Shown in pieces: positions 56,878 through 64,000 of a DNA stretch of 64,000 nucleotides. Within the stretch, counting starts at the first letter, position 1, and every line of letters begins with the position of its first letter. The stretch comes from CAVXWV01 sp963695415. Lineage in GTDB: Bacteria; Chloroflexota; Anaerolineae; Anaerolineales; UBA4823. The DNA is taken from NCBI GenBank assembly GCA_963695415.1, contig CAVOGL010000003.1:248001-312000 (forward strand), read 5' to 3'. The position numbers and the translations under genes were made by a program. Below the pieces are notes generated by a model that was given only the letters and a program-made list of their open reading frames with translations, had not been told where the DNA came from and ran no database searches.

Positions 56878-57966
56878 TTATCTGAACAAACTCCTGATCC
56901 AGTCCAGGATAATTTCGATCCAGCTTTTTTTAACCTCTGGTTCAATCGGGATTACTTCAGCAGTATATGCAGAGTTTCCATATTCACTCAAATAAGCAAA
57001 CGGAATCCTAGCGTAACCTGGTGCTGTCTCGTTCTGTCTTGCCCATCCTGTTCCCCAACTGTTTCGTACAAGGAAATAACCTCCGCCTGGCACATTCTCA
57101 TCCTCTTGGTAACCCACCATACACATGGCGTGACCGCCCTCGCGCTTTTCGTTGGGGAGAGGCATGCGGATGTCGCCTGTGGAGTGGGTGGGTTCTGAAA
57201 ACCAATGGGTGTAAACCGGTACAGCAAAAGCGATGGGTTTATCGTCTGCCAGTGATCTGCGCAGGGAATCCACATTTGTAGGCGTAAGTTTGGTAAAACT
57301 AAAAACTTTGTTATCTGCCGCGGCCTCAACCGCACCCTGAGGAGGTGGATCTTGCCCTTCGTTTCCAGCTATAGGGAAACGGTTGTAAGGCCAGATACTC
57401 TCCCCGGGGATTCCATCTGCCTTCAGCCTTCCCATGCCAATATGGATCCAGGTCCCTGAACCAGCATAATTATCGTGTTGTTTACACGCCCAATACAAAA
57501 ATTGTTCCGAAAAATCTCCCTGCGTGCTGGTAGTTCCCAACAGGTACTCTCGAACCGCAGTACAGGCAAAGGAAACACAGGTCCCGCGTTGACCCTGGTC
57601 GCGGACTATTGGGAAGCGAGAATGGAGGTCAACGCTTGGGGGTAAAGGGCCTGTCACATCCCGGTCGAGAGTGTCTGTTTCATCGCCGGGTTCATATTCA
57701 TCCAAAGCACCCATACCGTGGGGTTGAGTAAAGCCGCGGGTGATGTTTGATTCCGGCGGAAGTTCAACGGATGCCAGTCCCACCCAATTATTCACTTCTC
57801 CTTCGGTTTGACCGGTTGCCGCTGCTAATCCCGCCACTCCTCCTTCTAACGAAGCAGCACCGACAAGCTCTTCAACAGTTGTGATCCATAGTCCCGCAAG
57901 CAATTGCAGGGCTTCCTGTGGAAATGCATCAATAAACTCAAGAGGTATCCCTTTTTTCGTAGCCAT
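56878..57966 (-). CDS. papain-like (C1) cysteine peptidase with N-terminal helical domain
   Basis: 362 residues. Residues 1-75 are helical (PLEFIDAFPQEALQLLAGLW, TVEELVGAASLEGGVAGLAA), resembling a helix-hairpin-helix/DUF4332-type module. The peptidase follows with Gln-Cys of RDQGQRGTCVSFA, His of GGHAMCMVGYQ and Asn of VRNSWGTGW, all in correct order. No signal peptide or propeptide, so it may be cytoplasmic or delivered by another route. Ends in a short amphipathic tail. Confidence 0.88.
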   Translation of the reverse strand: MATKKGIPLEFIDAFPQEALQLLAGLWITTVEELVGAASLEGGVAGLAAATGQTEGEVNNWVGLASVELPPESNITRGFTQPHGMGALDEYEPGDETDTLDRDVTGPLPPSVDLHSRFPIVRDQGQRGTCVSFACTAVREYLLGTTSTQGDFSEQFLYWACKQHDNYAGSGTWIHIGMGRLKADGIPGESIWPYNRFPIAGNEGQDPPPQGAVEAAADNKVFSFTKLTPTNVDSLRRSLADDKPIAFAVPVYTHWFSEPTHSTGDIRMPLPNEKREGGHAMCMVGYQEDENVPGGGYFLVRNSWGTGWARQNETAPGYARIPFAYLSEYGNSAYTAEVIPIEPEVKKSWIEIILDWIRSLFR

Positions 57967-58067
57967 TAGTAACTCCTTCCTGATTACATTGTATAAGAAA
58001 ATCCTGGTTATTCAAGAGCCAATTTTGAGTTTTATTATCCGAATAATATATATTAACATCAACATAC

Positions 58068-58096
58068 TTGACGGTGTTAGTGATTTATGCTATTTT
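58068..58096 (+). promoter_or_regulatory. promoter for the aldo/keto reductase gene
   Basis: TTGACG (58068-58073), 17 bp, TATTTT (58091-58096); the start site would lie 30 nt before GTG 58132. The -10 is weaker than consensus. Confidence 0.55.
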
Positions 58097-58131
58097 TTAC
58101 GGGCAAATAACTAATAAATGAGGAGCTGATT

Positions 58132-59103
58132 GTGGAATTTACAACGCTAGGCAGAACTGCATTAAGTGTCAGTCGATTGTGTTTGGGCACCATGAATTTT
58201 GGTCCGCATACATCCGAACAGGATAGCTACGCCATCATGGATAAGGCTCTGGAATTGGATATTAATTTCTTTGATACAGCCAATGTTTACGGATGGAAAC
58301 TGGGGGAAGGCGTCACAGAACAGATCATCGGTCGCTGGTTTGACCAGGGTGGTGGGCGCCGTGATAAGGTTGTCCTTGCAACGAAGGCTTATAACAAGAT
58401 GGGTGATTGGCCTAACCAGAATCGCCTGTCTGCTTTACACATCCGCAAAGCCTGTGAGGACTCGCTGCGCCGGTTGAAAACTGATTACATCGATATTTAT
58501 CAAATGCACCACGTAGACCGCACAGCGCCTTGGGAAGAAATCTGGCAAGCGATGGAATTGCTGGTGCAGCAAGGGAAAGTTATTTATGTGGGCAGCAGCA
58601 ATTTCGCGGGTTGGCACATCGCCCAGGCACAGGAAGCTGCTAAAGCACGACATTTCCTGGGGCTGGTTAGCGAACAAAGTCTGTATAACTTGAACGCAAG
58701 GACCGTGGAATTAGAAGTCATCCCTGCTTGCAAGCACTATGGGTTGGGTCTTATTCCCTGGAGTCCGTTGGCAGGTGGAATGCTTGGGGGGATGCTGGCA
58801 AAACTGCAAAGCGGTAGAAGGTCAGGAGAGCGGATGCAGGAAGGATTTGAAAAGCACCGCCCAAAGATCGAAGCTTACGAAGCGTTTTGTAAAGAGTTAA
58901 GCGAAAATCCCGCGGATGTAGCTTTGGCGTGGCTGTTGCACAATCCGGTTGTTTCAGCGCCCATCATAGGTCCACGTACGTTGGAGCAGTTGACGGGCAG
59001 CTTGAGAGCCCTCGAAATTCAGCTTTCCGAAGAATCTATTAAGAGGCTGGATGAGATTTTCCCGGGTCCAGGTGGAGAAGCGCCTGAGGCGTATGCCTGG
59101 TAA
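58132..59103 (+). CDS. aldo/keto reductase
   Basis: 323 residues. Catalytic Asp (FFDTANVYG), Lys (LATKAYN) and His (YQMHHVD) with LGTMNFGPH and SNFAGWHIA belong to the AKR family that reduces carbonyls with NADPH. Tyr of NVYG is the proton donor. GTG start with GAGGAG 6 nt upstream. A terminator follows. Confidence 0.94.
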   Translation: MEFTTLGRTALSVSRLCLGTMNFGPHTSEQDSYAIMDKALELDINFFDTANVYGWKLGEGVTEQIIGRWFDQGGGRRDKVVLATKAYNKMGDWPNQNRLSALHIRKACEDSLRRLKTDYIDIYQMHHVDRTAPWEEIWQAMELLVQQGKVIYVGSSNFAGWHIAQAQEAAKARHFLGLVSEQSLYNLNARTVELEVIPACKHYGLGLIPWSPLAGGMLGGMLAKLQSGRRSGERMQEGFEKHRPKIEAYEAFCKELSENPADVALAWLLHNPVVSAPIIGPRTLEQLTGSLRALEIQLSEESIKRLDEIFPGPGGEAPEAYAW

Positions 59104-59125
59104 ATTGTAGTAAAGCAGTAAGTAG

Positions 59126-59188
59126 AAGACCGGCACATATTACAGGTTTAGGTCAAAAAGCCTGTGAAAGTGCCGGTCTTATTTGTTA
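59126..59188 (+). terminator. terminator of the aldo/keto reductase gene
   Basis: AAGACCGGCAC (59126-59136) pairs with GTGCCGGTCTT (59170-59180). An inner ACAGG/CCTGT pair extends the stem, and ATTTGTT follows. A GTG for the next gene at 59164 lies inside the stem and is an unlikely start. Confidence 0.8.
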
Positions 59189-59280
59189 AAATATGCCATG
59201 TGAAAAAGGATAAATCAGCAGATTTTGTTGAAGGTGGATTTCCCAACCATTTTCAACCAGGGCAATTAAGTGGGAAAGAG

Positions 59281-61029
59281 ATGGGATCATACCAGATATT
59301 GTTAAAAGATTCCCCGCCTGGCAGTGACCGACAAAAGTGGCTTTCATTTTCTCGACCGGTTGAAATCCTACAGACCGATTACATGGATGACGTCATCCAT
59401 GTAATGGAGCAGGTTGAAGAAAAAGTCAACCATCTGGGGCTTTATGCTGCCGGTTTTATCAGTTATGAAGCGGGACCTGCATTCAATCCATCACTCCATG
59501 TCAGGCAGCTCGATCATTTTCCGCTGGTCTGGTTTGGATTGTATCCTTCGGTTCAGGTTGCTGACCTGCCGCCAGCGATCACCCACCAGCATCTGGATTG
59601 GCAGCCGTCGATCACATTGGATGAATATTACGATGCAATTGAATTGATAAAGGATAATATCGCCCGGGGATACACATACCAGGTTAATTACACGATTCGC
59701 CTGAAGACAGAATTCCGGGGCGATCCCTGGGAATTGTTCCTACAGCTTGCCAACGCCCAAAGGGGAGATTATGCAGCTTATGTGGATACCGGTCACAAGG
59801 TGTTGGTATCAGCTTCCCCGGAATTATTCTTTTCACTGGAAGGCATGGATCTGATCTCACAACCGATGAAAGGCACTGCGCCGCGCGGTAAGACTTTACA
59901 AGAAGACAAGGTTAACCAAGCCTGGCTGCATGGTTCTGAGAAGAATCGAGCTGAAAATGTAATGATCGTGGACATGATCCGCAACGACATGGGAAAAGTA
60001 GCGGATATTGGTAGTGTCCATGTGCCTGAGCTGTTCAAGGTTGTGAGGTTCCCCACGGTATGGCAAATGATATCGACGGTCAGGTCGCGAACCCAGGCTT
60101 CATGTGTGGATATCCTGAAGGCGATGTTCCCGTGTGCATCGATCACCGGCGCACCTAAACCATCCACGATGAAGATCATTGCCGGGCTTGAAACCGAACC
60201 GCGTAAAACTTATACGGGAGCGATCGGTTATATTGCTCCACAGCGGAAGGCTCAATTCAATGTCGCCATTCGTACAGTACTGGTGGATGTGCCTTTGTCT
60301 CAGGCAGAATATGGCGTGGGTGGGGGAATTGTCTGGGATTCGGACAACGAGGAGGAATACCAGGAGTGCCTGGTCAAAGCTCTGGTGTTGAGCGCACCAG
60401 CTAAAGAATTCTCCTTATTGGAGACGATGTTATGGAAACCCGAGGAGGGCTTTGTACTGCTGGAGAAGCATCTCCAACGCCTGGAGCAATCAGCCGAATA
60501 CTTTATTTTCCCGGTTAATCTGGGGCAAATCCGTGAAGAACTCAATTCTTTCGGACGCCGCCTGAGTCACCAAGATCATAAGGTGCGCCTGCTTGTCCAC
60601 CGGTCTGGTCAATCAAAAATAGAATCCGCCATCCTGGAAATACCTGAACAGGTTCAGCCCGTTCGACTGAGCCTGGCTGTAAGCCACGTTGATTCGTCAA
60701 ATCCATTCCTTTATCATAAAACCACTTACCGGCAAATGTATGAAGATGCTGTGCCAGAACAGCCGGATGTGGATGATGTCATCTTGTGGAATGAACGCGG
60801 CGAAGTGACTGAGACCCGGATCGCCAACCTTGTTTACCAGCAAATGGGTGAACTGTTTACGCCACCGGTCTCTTCCGGCTTACTCCCAGGAACATTCCGA
60901 TCCATATTGCTCGACGAGGGGAGAATACGCGAAAAAACCCTGTCTGTATTGGATCTTGCATCGTGCGAACGCCTGTTTGTGATTAACTCTGTGCGCGGAT
61001 GGCAGGATGCAGTTCTGTTGAAAACCTGA
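59281..61029 (+). CDS. pabBC: PabB-PabC fusion: aminodeoxychorismate synthase I / ADC lyase
   Basis: 582 residues. PabB part (about 1-410): SQPMKGTAPRG (nucleophile Lys), ENVMIVDMIRNDMG, SITGAPKPSTM, GVGGGIVWDSD. PabC part (about 415-582): VLLEKHLQRLEQSAEYF, HKTTYRQMY (PLP Lys), LWNERGEVTETRIANLV. It makes p-aminobenzoate for folate from chorismate; the amide-transfer partner PabA is not in the window. ATG 59281 chosen because an earlier GTG (59164) sits inside a terminator stem. Confidence 0.93.
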   Translation: MGSYQILLKDSPPGSDRQKWLSFSRPVEILQTDYMDDVIHVMEQVEEKVNHLGLYAAGFISYEAGPAFNPSLHVRQLDHFPLVWFGLYPSVQVADLPPAITHQHLDWQPSITLDEYYDAIELIKDNIARGYTYQVNYTIRLKTEFRGDPWELFLQLANAQRGDYAAYVDTGHKVLVSASPELFFSLEGMDLISQPMKGTAPRGKTLQEDKVNQAWLHGSEKNRAENVMIVDMIRNDMGKVADIGSVHVPELFKVVRFPTVWQMISTVRSRTQASCVDILKAMFPCASITGAPKPSTMKIIAGLETEPRKTYTGAIGYIAPQRKAQFNVAIRTVLVDVPLSQAEYGVGGGIVWDSDNEEEYQECLVKALVLSAPAKEFSLLETMLWKPEEGFVLLEKHLQRLEQSAEYFIFPVNLGQIREELNSFGRRLSHQDHKVRLLVHRSGQSKIESAILEIPEQVQPVRLSLAVSHVDSSNPFLYHKTTYRQMYEDAVPEQPDVDDVILWNERGEVTETRIANLVYQQMGELFTPPVSSGLLPGTFRSILLDEGRIREKTLSVLDLASCERLFVINSVRGWQDAVLLKT

Positions 61030-61054
61030 TGAATCGGTGTGGCGAAAATTTTTA

Positions 61055-63436
61055 TTAAGCAATATTCCGTTTTAGAACCATCAACGTAATATCATCTGCC
61101 TGAGCCCCGCCCCTGCTGTAATTGTATATCCCGGAAAGGAACACCTGGCGTACCTCTTCGGCTGATAAGTTTGCCGTGTTGAGGGCGATGTTTGCCATTT
61201 CCAGGTCGCCAAAATAATCCCCATTCGCATTTCGTGCATCGAGGACGCCATCCGTATATAGCAGAATGAGGCTTCCGGGCGGGATATTGATCGATGAAGC
61301 GGACCAGCTTTCGTCCTCGGATACGCCTAATGCCATCCCCGTTTTCTCCAGTCGTGTGAATTCCTGTCTCTGGTCGCCGGGAAAAAGCAGAGGCGGTGGT
61401 TGACCCGCATTGCTGAAATTGAGCTCTCCGCTGTTGAGATCAAGAACCCCATAGAAAAGGGTGACAAAAATTCCCAGGTTGATATCCGACAGCAGCCTTA
61501 GATTGGTCAACTTCAATAAAATTTCTGGTGCCGATGCTGTTTCAGCAGCAAACGTGCGAATTAGTGTTCTGCTGAGTGTCATCAGTAGAGCCGGACCCAG
61601 GCCCTTATCCACAACATCCGCGATAACAATTCCAATTCTGTTTTCATCTAGAGGGATCAAGTCATAAAAATCACCTGAGGTTTCCCTGGCTGGACGCCAG
61701 CTTGCTGTAATCTCCCATCCCGGGTAATTTGGGAAAGAAACAGGCAGCAGGCTGGCTTGCATTTTCCCCGCCAGAACGAGCTCTTGACGGCGGATATTGA
61801 CTGTCTGCAATGCCCTGGCAGCCTGGTTGATGAAGCCTACCAGCTGTGTATCACGATCACGTGGGTCGATATCGCGCAGATTCTCGAGAGAATCTAAAAT
61901 TGTAACCACGCCGATCGGTTTTTGCCCAGGTATTTTTAATGGGATGGCACGAATTACTTTATTTTCGCCTTCCTGCCCGCGTAAAAGGACCTGCTGGCGG
62001 TATGACCTGGCTTCCAGGCGGTCAGCATGGATGGGGATGTTTACAGCAGGATTCTGCCCCACACCGCTGAATGTTGGAATGGCAGAATTGGCTTCGCCGA
62101 CCAGCTGGAGGTGTTGCTCCTGGGGTAGACATACCCAGGTATATGCATCTTCTACTCCAAATGCGGCGACCAGGCCTCTGCGCAGGTATAAAACAGCCTG
62201 GTCCAGGTTTTCGGAGGCATACATGGAGTTGATTGCTGCCGACAACAGGTCCAGCCGAGATTGGTCATTACCCTGTTCGATGCTGGCATGCAGGTATTCC
62301 ATGGCGAAATCCCACCGTCCTGTCAGTGCCAGGACATGACCAACACGACCCGGTGAAAAATGTGACGAAAGATAGCGGTGATAAACATCGTTTTGAATCT
62401 GATAATTGTCCTCACCGTCCCGTTCGATGACGCCCGTCAGGTACAGTGGATCGAGGTCAGGTGAGAGCGGGAGCGGCAGCGAAGCCCTGTGGACGCGCTT
62501 TTGTTCCAACAGCAATAAGATACACTGCAGCAGGTCAGGATCCTCCTCGATCAAGAGTACAGCCTCAATGAGTGGGGCGTAGCGGAGCACTTCAGCCTTG
62601 AGGAAGCGGTTGGTGATGTAATTGACATCTCGGGTTCTCAGCTGCCGGTTCTGCCTGCTTTGAACCAGGTCGATGCAGCATTGGGTCAATTTGCGGATTA
62701 AGAAAATGTCGCCACTCGTTGCCTGTAGTAATCTACCAATGGCTGGTCTGGTGGCAGGTATATTGTTCTGCGACAAGTTTTCCTGGATTAAGGTCTCGCT
62801 ATTATCGCGTGTTAGGTCATCGACGAAAACTCTTCGAGCGATTCCTCCTAACGGTGACGATTTTCCGACCGTCAGAGTAGCAAGGCTTAACGCCCCGGAT
62901 ACGATCACGGTTAACTGAATGTCCATATTTTGCTGGTCCATATAGGCTGCTCTCAGAGAAGTTAACAAGCCTTGAACCAGGTCAGTGGGTAATGCTTCCA
63001 ATGGATCGAAAATCAGAACCAGATCATGACCGACAACATCCAGACATTCGGTCAGGAAAGCGCGGAATACTACACTGCTGGCATCGCTTTCGTCCGGTAT
63101 CGAGAAGGATTTACCAGTCAAATCCGTCAGGCTTTCAGCCGTTAAGTTGATCAGGTCGGCAAAAAATGCCTGTTGAGTCGTCGCTCGAAAGCCTTCCAGG
63201 TCTATGAATGCACATGTCCAACCGTGAAGAACGGCGATATTTTGCTCGAGATACCGCAGCAGTAAAGTTTTTCCGCACAGGCGTGGTCCCAATACGGCAC
63301 AATAAGTGCCTTCTTCAACAGATTGGATAATCTGATTGATAGTCTCCTGGTGGTAGCGGACGGTACTTGGGACCTCCCTCAAATCCTTCTCCCCGATCAA
63401 GAATCCATTCTCATCACTCACGTCAGTCCTGAACAT
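61055..63436 (-). CDS. AAA-domain / GAF-like / SpoIIE-type PP2C phosphatase
   Basis: 793 residues. An N-terminal STAND-like ATPase (about 1-330) has P-loop GPRLCGKT and LVLIFDPLE as Walker B-like. A poorly conserved GAF-like stretch lies near 380-545. The C-terminal SpoIIE/RsbU phosphatase (about 560-790) has metal Asp in SGDFYD, IADVVDKG, TDGVLDARN and ADDITLMV. It would dephosphorylate an anti-sigma-factor antagonist or similar on signal. Overlaps the preceding gene by 14 nt, so cotranslated with a second AAA protein. Confidence 0.9.
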   Translation of the reverse strand: MFRTDVSDENGFLIGEKDLREVPSTVRYHQETINQIIQSVEEGTYCAVLGPRLCGKTLLLRYLEQNIAVLHGWTCAFIDLEGFRATTQQAFFADLINLTAESLTDLTGKSFSIPDESDASSVVFRAFLTECLDVVGHDLVLIFDPLEALPTDLVQGLLTSLRAAYMDQQNMDIQLTVIVSGALSLATLTVGKSSPLGGIARRVFVDDLTRDNSETLIQENLSQNNIPATRPAIGRLLQATSGDIFLIRKLTQCCIDLVQSRQNRQLRTRDVNYITNRFLKAEVLRYAPLIEAVLLIEEDPDLLQCILLLLEQKRVHRASLPLPLSPDLDPLYLTGVIERDGEDNYQIQNDVYHRYLSSHFSPGRVGHVLALTGRWDFAMEYLHASIEQGNDQSRLDLLSAAINSMYASENLDQAVLYLRRGLVAAFGVEDAYTWVCLPQEQHLQLVGEANSAIPTFSGVGQNPAVNIPIHADRLEARSYRQQVLLRGQEGENKVIRAIPLKIPGQKPIGVVTILDSLENLRDIDPRDRDTQLVGFINQAARALQTVNIRRQELVLAGKMQASLLPVSFPNYPGWEITASWRPARETSGDFYDLIPLDENRIGIVIADVVDKGLGPALLMTLSRTLIRTFAAETASAPEILLKLTNLRLLSDINLGIFVTLFYGVLDLNSGELNFSNAGQPPPLLFPGDQRQEFTRLEKTGMALGVSEDESWSASSINIPPGSLILLYTDGVLDARNANGDYFGDLEMANIALNTANLSAEEVRQVFLSGIYNYSRGGAQADDITLMVLKRNIA

Positions 63437-64000
63437 ATCCCTCCTCTTTAACCTTGCGAAAGAGGTAGTCCAGGTCGTAGGACTGGTTTAATACACGGGT
63501 GAAAACCGGCGATGTGAAGAAAAACTCTTTCCCCCTGCGCTGCAAGACTCCGGAGAGGTTTAATAAATTACAGGCGTCATCGATAACAGTCTGTCGCAGA
63601 ATGATGCCCTTTTTTTGTAAGAGGGAGTCAATATCCTCATGGCTGAATCCCTTTGAGCCAGCGTCTTCAGCAGAAAGTAGGATGGCATAAATCAAAGCCT
63701 TTTCCCTGTTTTCGGTATTTTGCATGAATGAGGTCAACAGGTGGCTGGTAAAGCCTTCATCTGAGTACACATCCAGCAGGCTGTCCGGGCTGATCTCGCG
63801 TAGTCCGGTCTGGTCGAGGCGCCGGAGCAAGATCAGGCAGTAATATTGGATCAGGTTGGGCTGACCGGAAGTCTCCGTGTAAATTCGGTTGACCACTTCC
63901 TCCTGGTGATGAAAACGCACGCGCAGGTTTTCCATGGGGGTAACGATCAGATCGCGCGCCTGCTGCCTGGAAAATTCGTTAAGACGGATCTCCTGGGCGA
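63423..64000 (-). CDS. AAA/STAND-like ATPase, partial at the window edge
   Basis: The frame is open from the right edge to the stop at 63423 (about 190 residues seen). Text such as EIRLNEFSRQQARDLIV, VVNRIYTETSGQPNLIQYYC and DLDYLFRKVKEEGY is that of the C-terminal part of AAA-like ATPases found in signalling proteins. The P-loop and start lie outside the window. Its stop overlaps the SpoIIE-protein start, so the pair forms one operon. Confidence 0.7.
   Translation of the reverse strand, partial: AQEIRLNEFSRQQARDLIVTPMENLRVRFHHQEEVVNRIYTETSGQPNLIQYYCLILLRRLDQTGLREISPDSLLDVYSDEGFTSHLLTSFMQNTENREKALIYAILLSAEDAGSKGFSHEDIDSLLQKKGIILRQTVIDDACNLLNLSGVLQRRGKEFFFTSPVFTRVLNQSYDLDYLFRKVKEEGYVQD

Noticed and set aside
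59164..59280. GTG start extending PabB by 39 residues
   Set aside because: The GTG lies inside the terminator stem of the preceding gene, and the extra residues do not match PabB N-termini.

Overview
The window reads as a chromosomal segment of a Chloroflexota bacterium, most probably class Anaerolineae. The support is indirect. There is a lipoprotein solute-binding protein whose mature N-terminus is rich in Glu/Ala/Thr/Pro, and many intergenic repeats of the 'AACCACGGATTTCACAG' type. There is also a fused PabB-PabC gene, SpoIIE/AAA signalling genes and many carbohydrate-active genes. GC content is moderate to high. No rRNA, tRNA, CRISPR array, insertion sequence or prophage was recognised.

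Layout. 0.3-5.1 kb: a sugar-type ABC importer (binding protein plus two permeases, no ATPase) with a consensus promoter and a perfect dyad just downstream of it, facing a glycosidase-like beta-propeller gene. 5.6-11.3 kb: a broken M14 carboxypeptidase, an adenylate cyclase, threonine synthase and a broken LLM-type oxidoreductase, separated by short tandem and dispersed repeats. 11.3-15.3 kb: an operon read leftwards, aspartokinase - aspartate-semialdehyde dehydrogenase - HAD-like protein. In front of it lie a sigma70-like promoter, a 19-codon Thr/Ile-rich leader peptide and an intrinsic terminator, which is the layout of a thr-type attenuator. 15.6-18.8 kb: a glycosidase-like gene and rarA. 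19.2-23.5 kb: a CxxC-repeat protein, a Zn-dependent dehydrogenase, and a two-cluster Fe-S protein divergent from a TetR regulator with paired candidate operators. 23.6-47 kb: a long patchwork of mostly single-gene accessory functions (GH172, sialidase-like, phosphomannose isomerase, RNase H, a membrane-protein/XRE pair, a bactofilin-like membrane protein, a NarL-type two-component system, Tag, SDR, methyltransferases, GH2). Many of these are broken. 47.4-53.8 kb: a same-strand run of uridine-kinase-like protein, DegT aminotransferase, ceramidase-like protein, carbonic anhydrase, a GerW-type pair, a UroD-like protein and an ACT regulator, closed by a strong bidirectional terminator. 53.8-64 kb: a holin-domain/phosphodiesterase/membrane fusion, a papain-like peptidase, an aldo/keto reductase, PabBC, and a pair of AAA-domain proteins, one ending in a SpoIIE phosphatase, that runs off the right edge.

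Two themes run through the window. The first is amino-acid supply. Aspartokinase and Asd sit behind an apparent Thr/Ile-sensing attenuator, with threonine synthase close by on the other strand. The second is scavenging of plant or host glycans through the ABC importer, GH2, GH172, sialidase-like and isomerase genes.

A caution for any reader: about 18 genes carry apparent frameshifts or a stop, including core genes (asd, rarA, thrC). At least two of these breaks sit at homopolymers where restoring one base repairs the frame. Many breaks are therefore likely base-calling indels. A few, such as the acetyltransferase at 41.1 kb and the methyltransferase at 43.9 kb, also have internal deletions and look like real decay.
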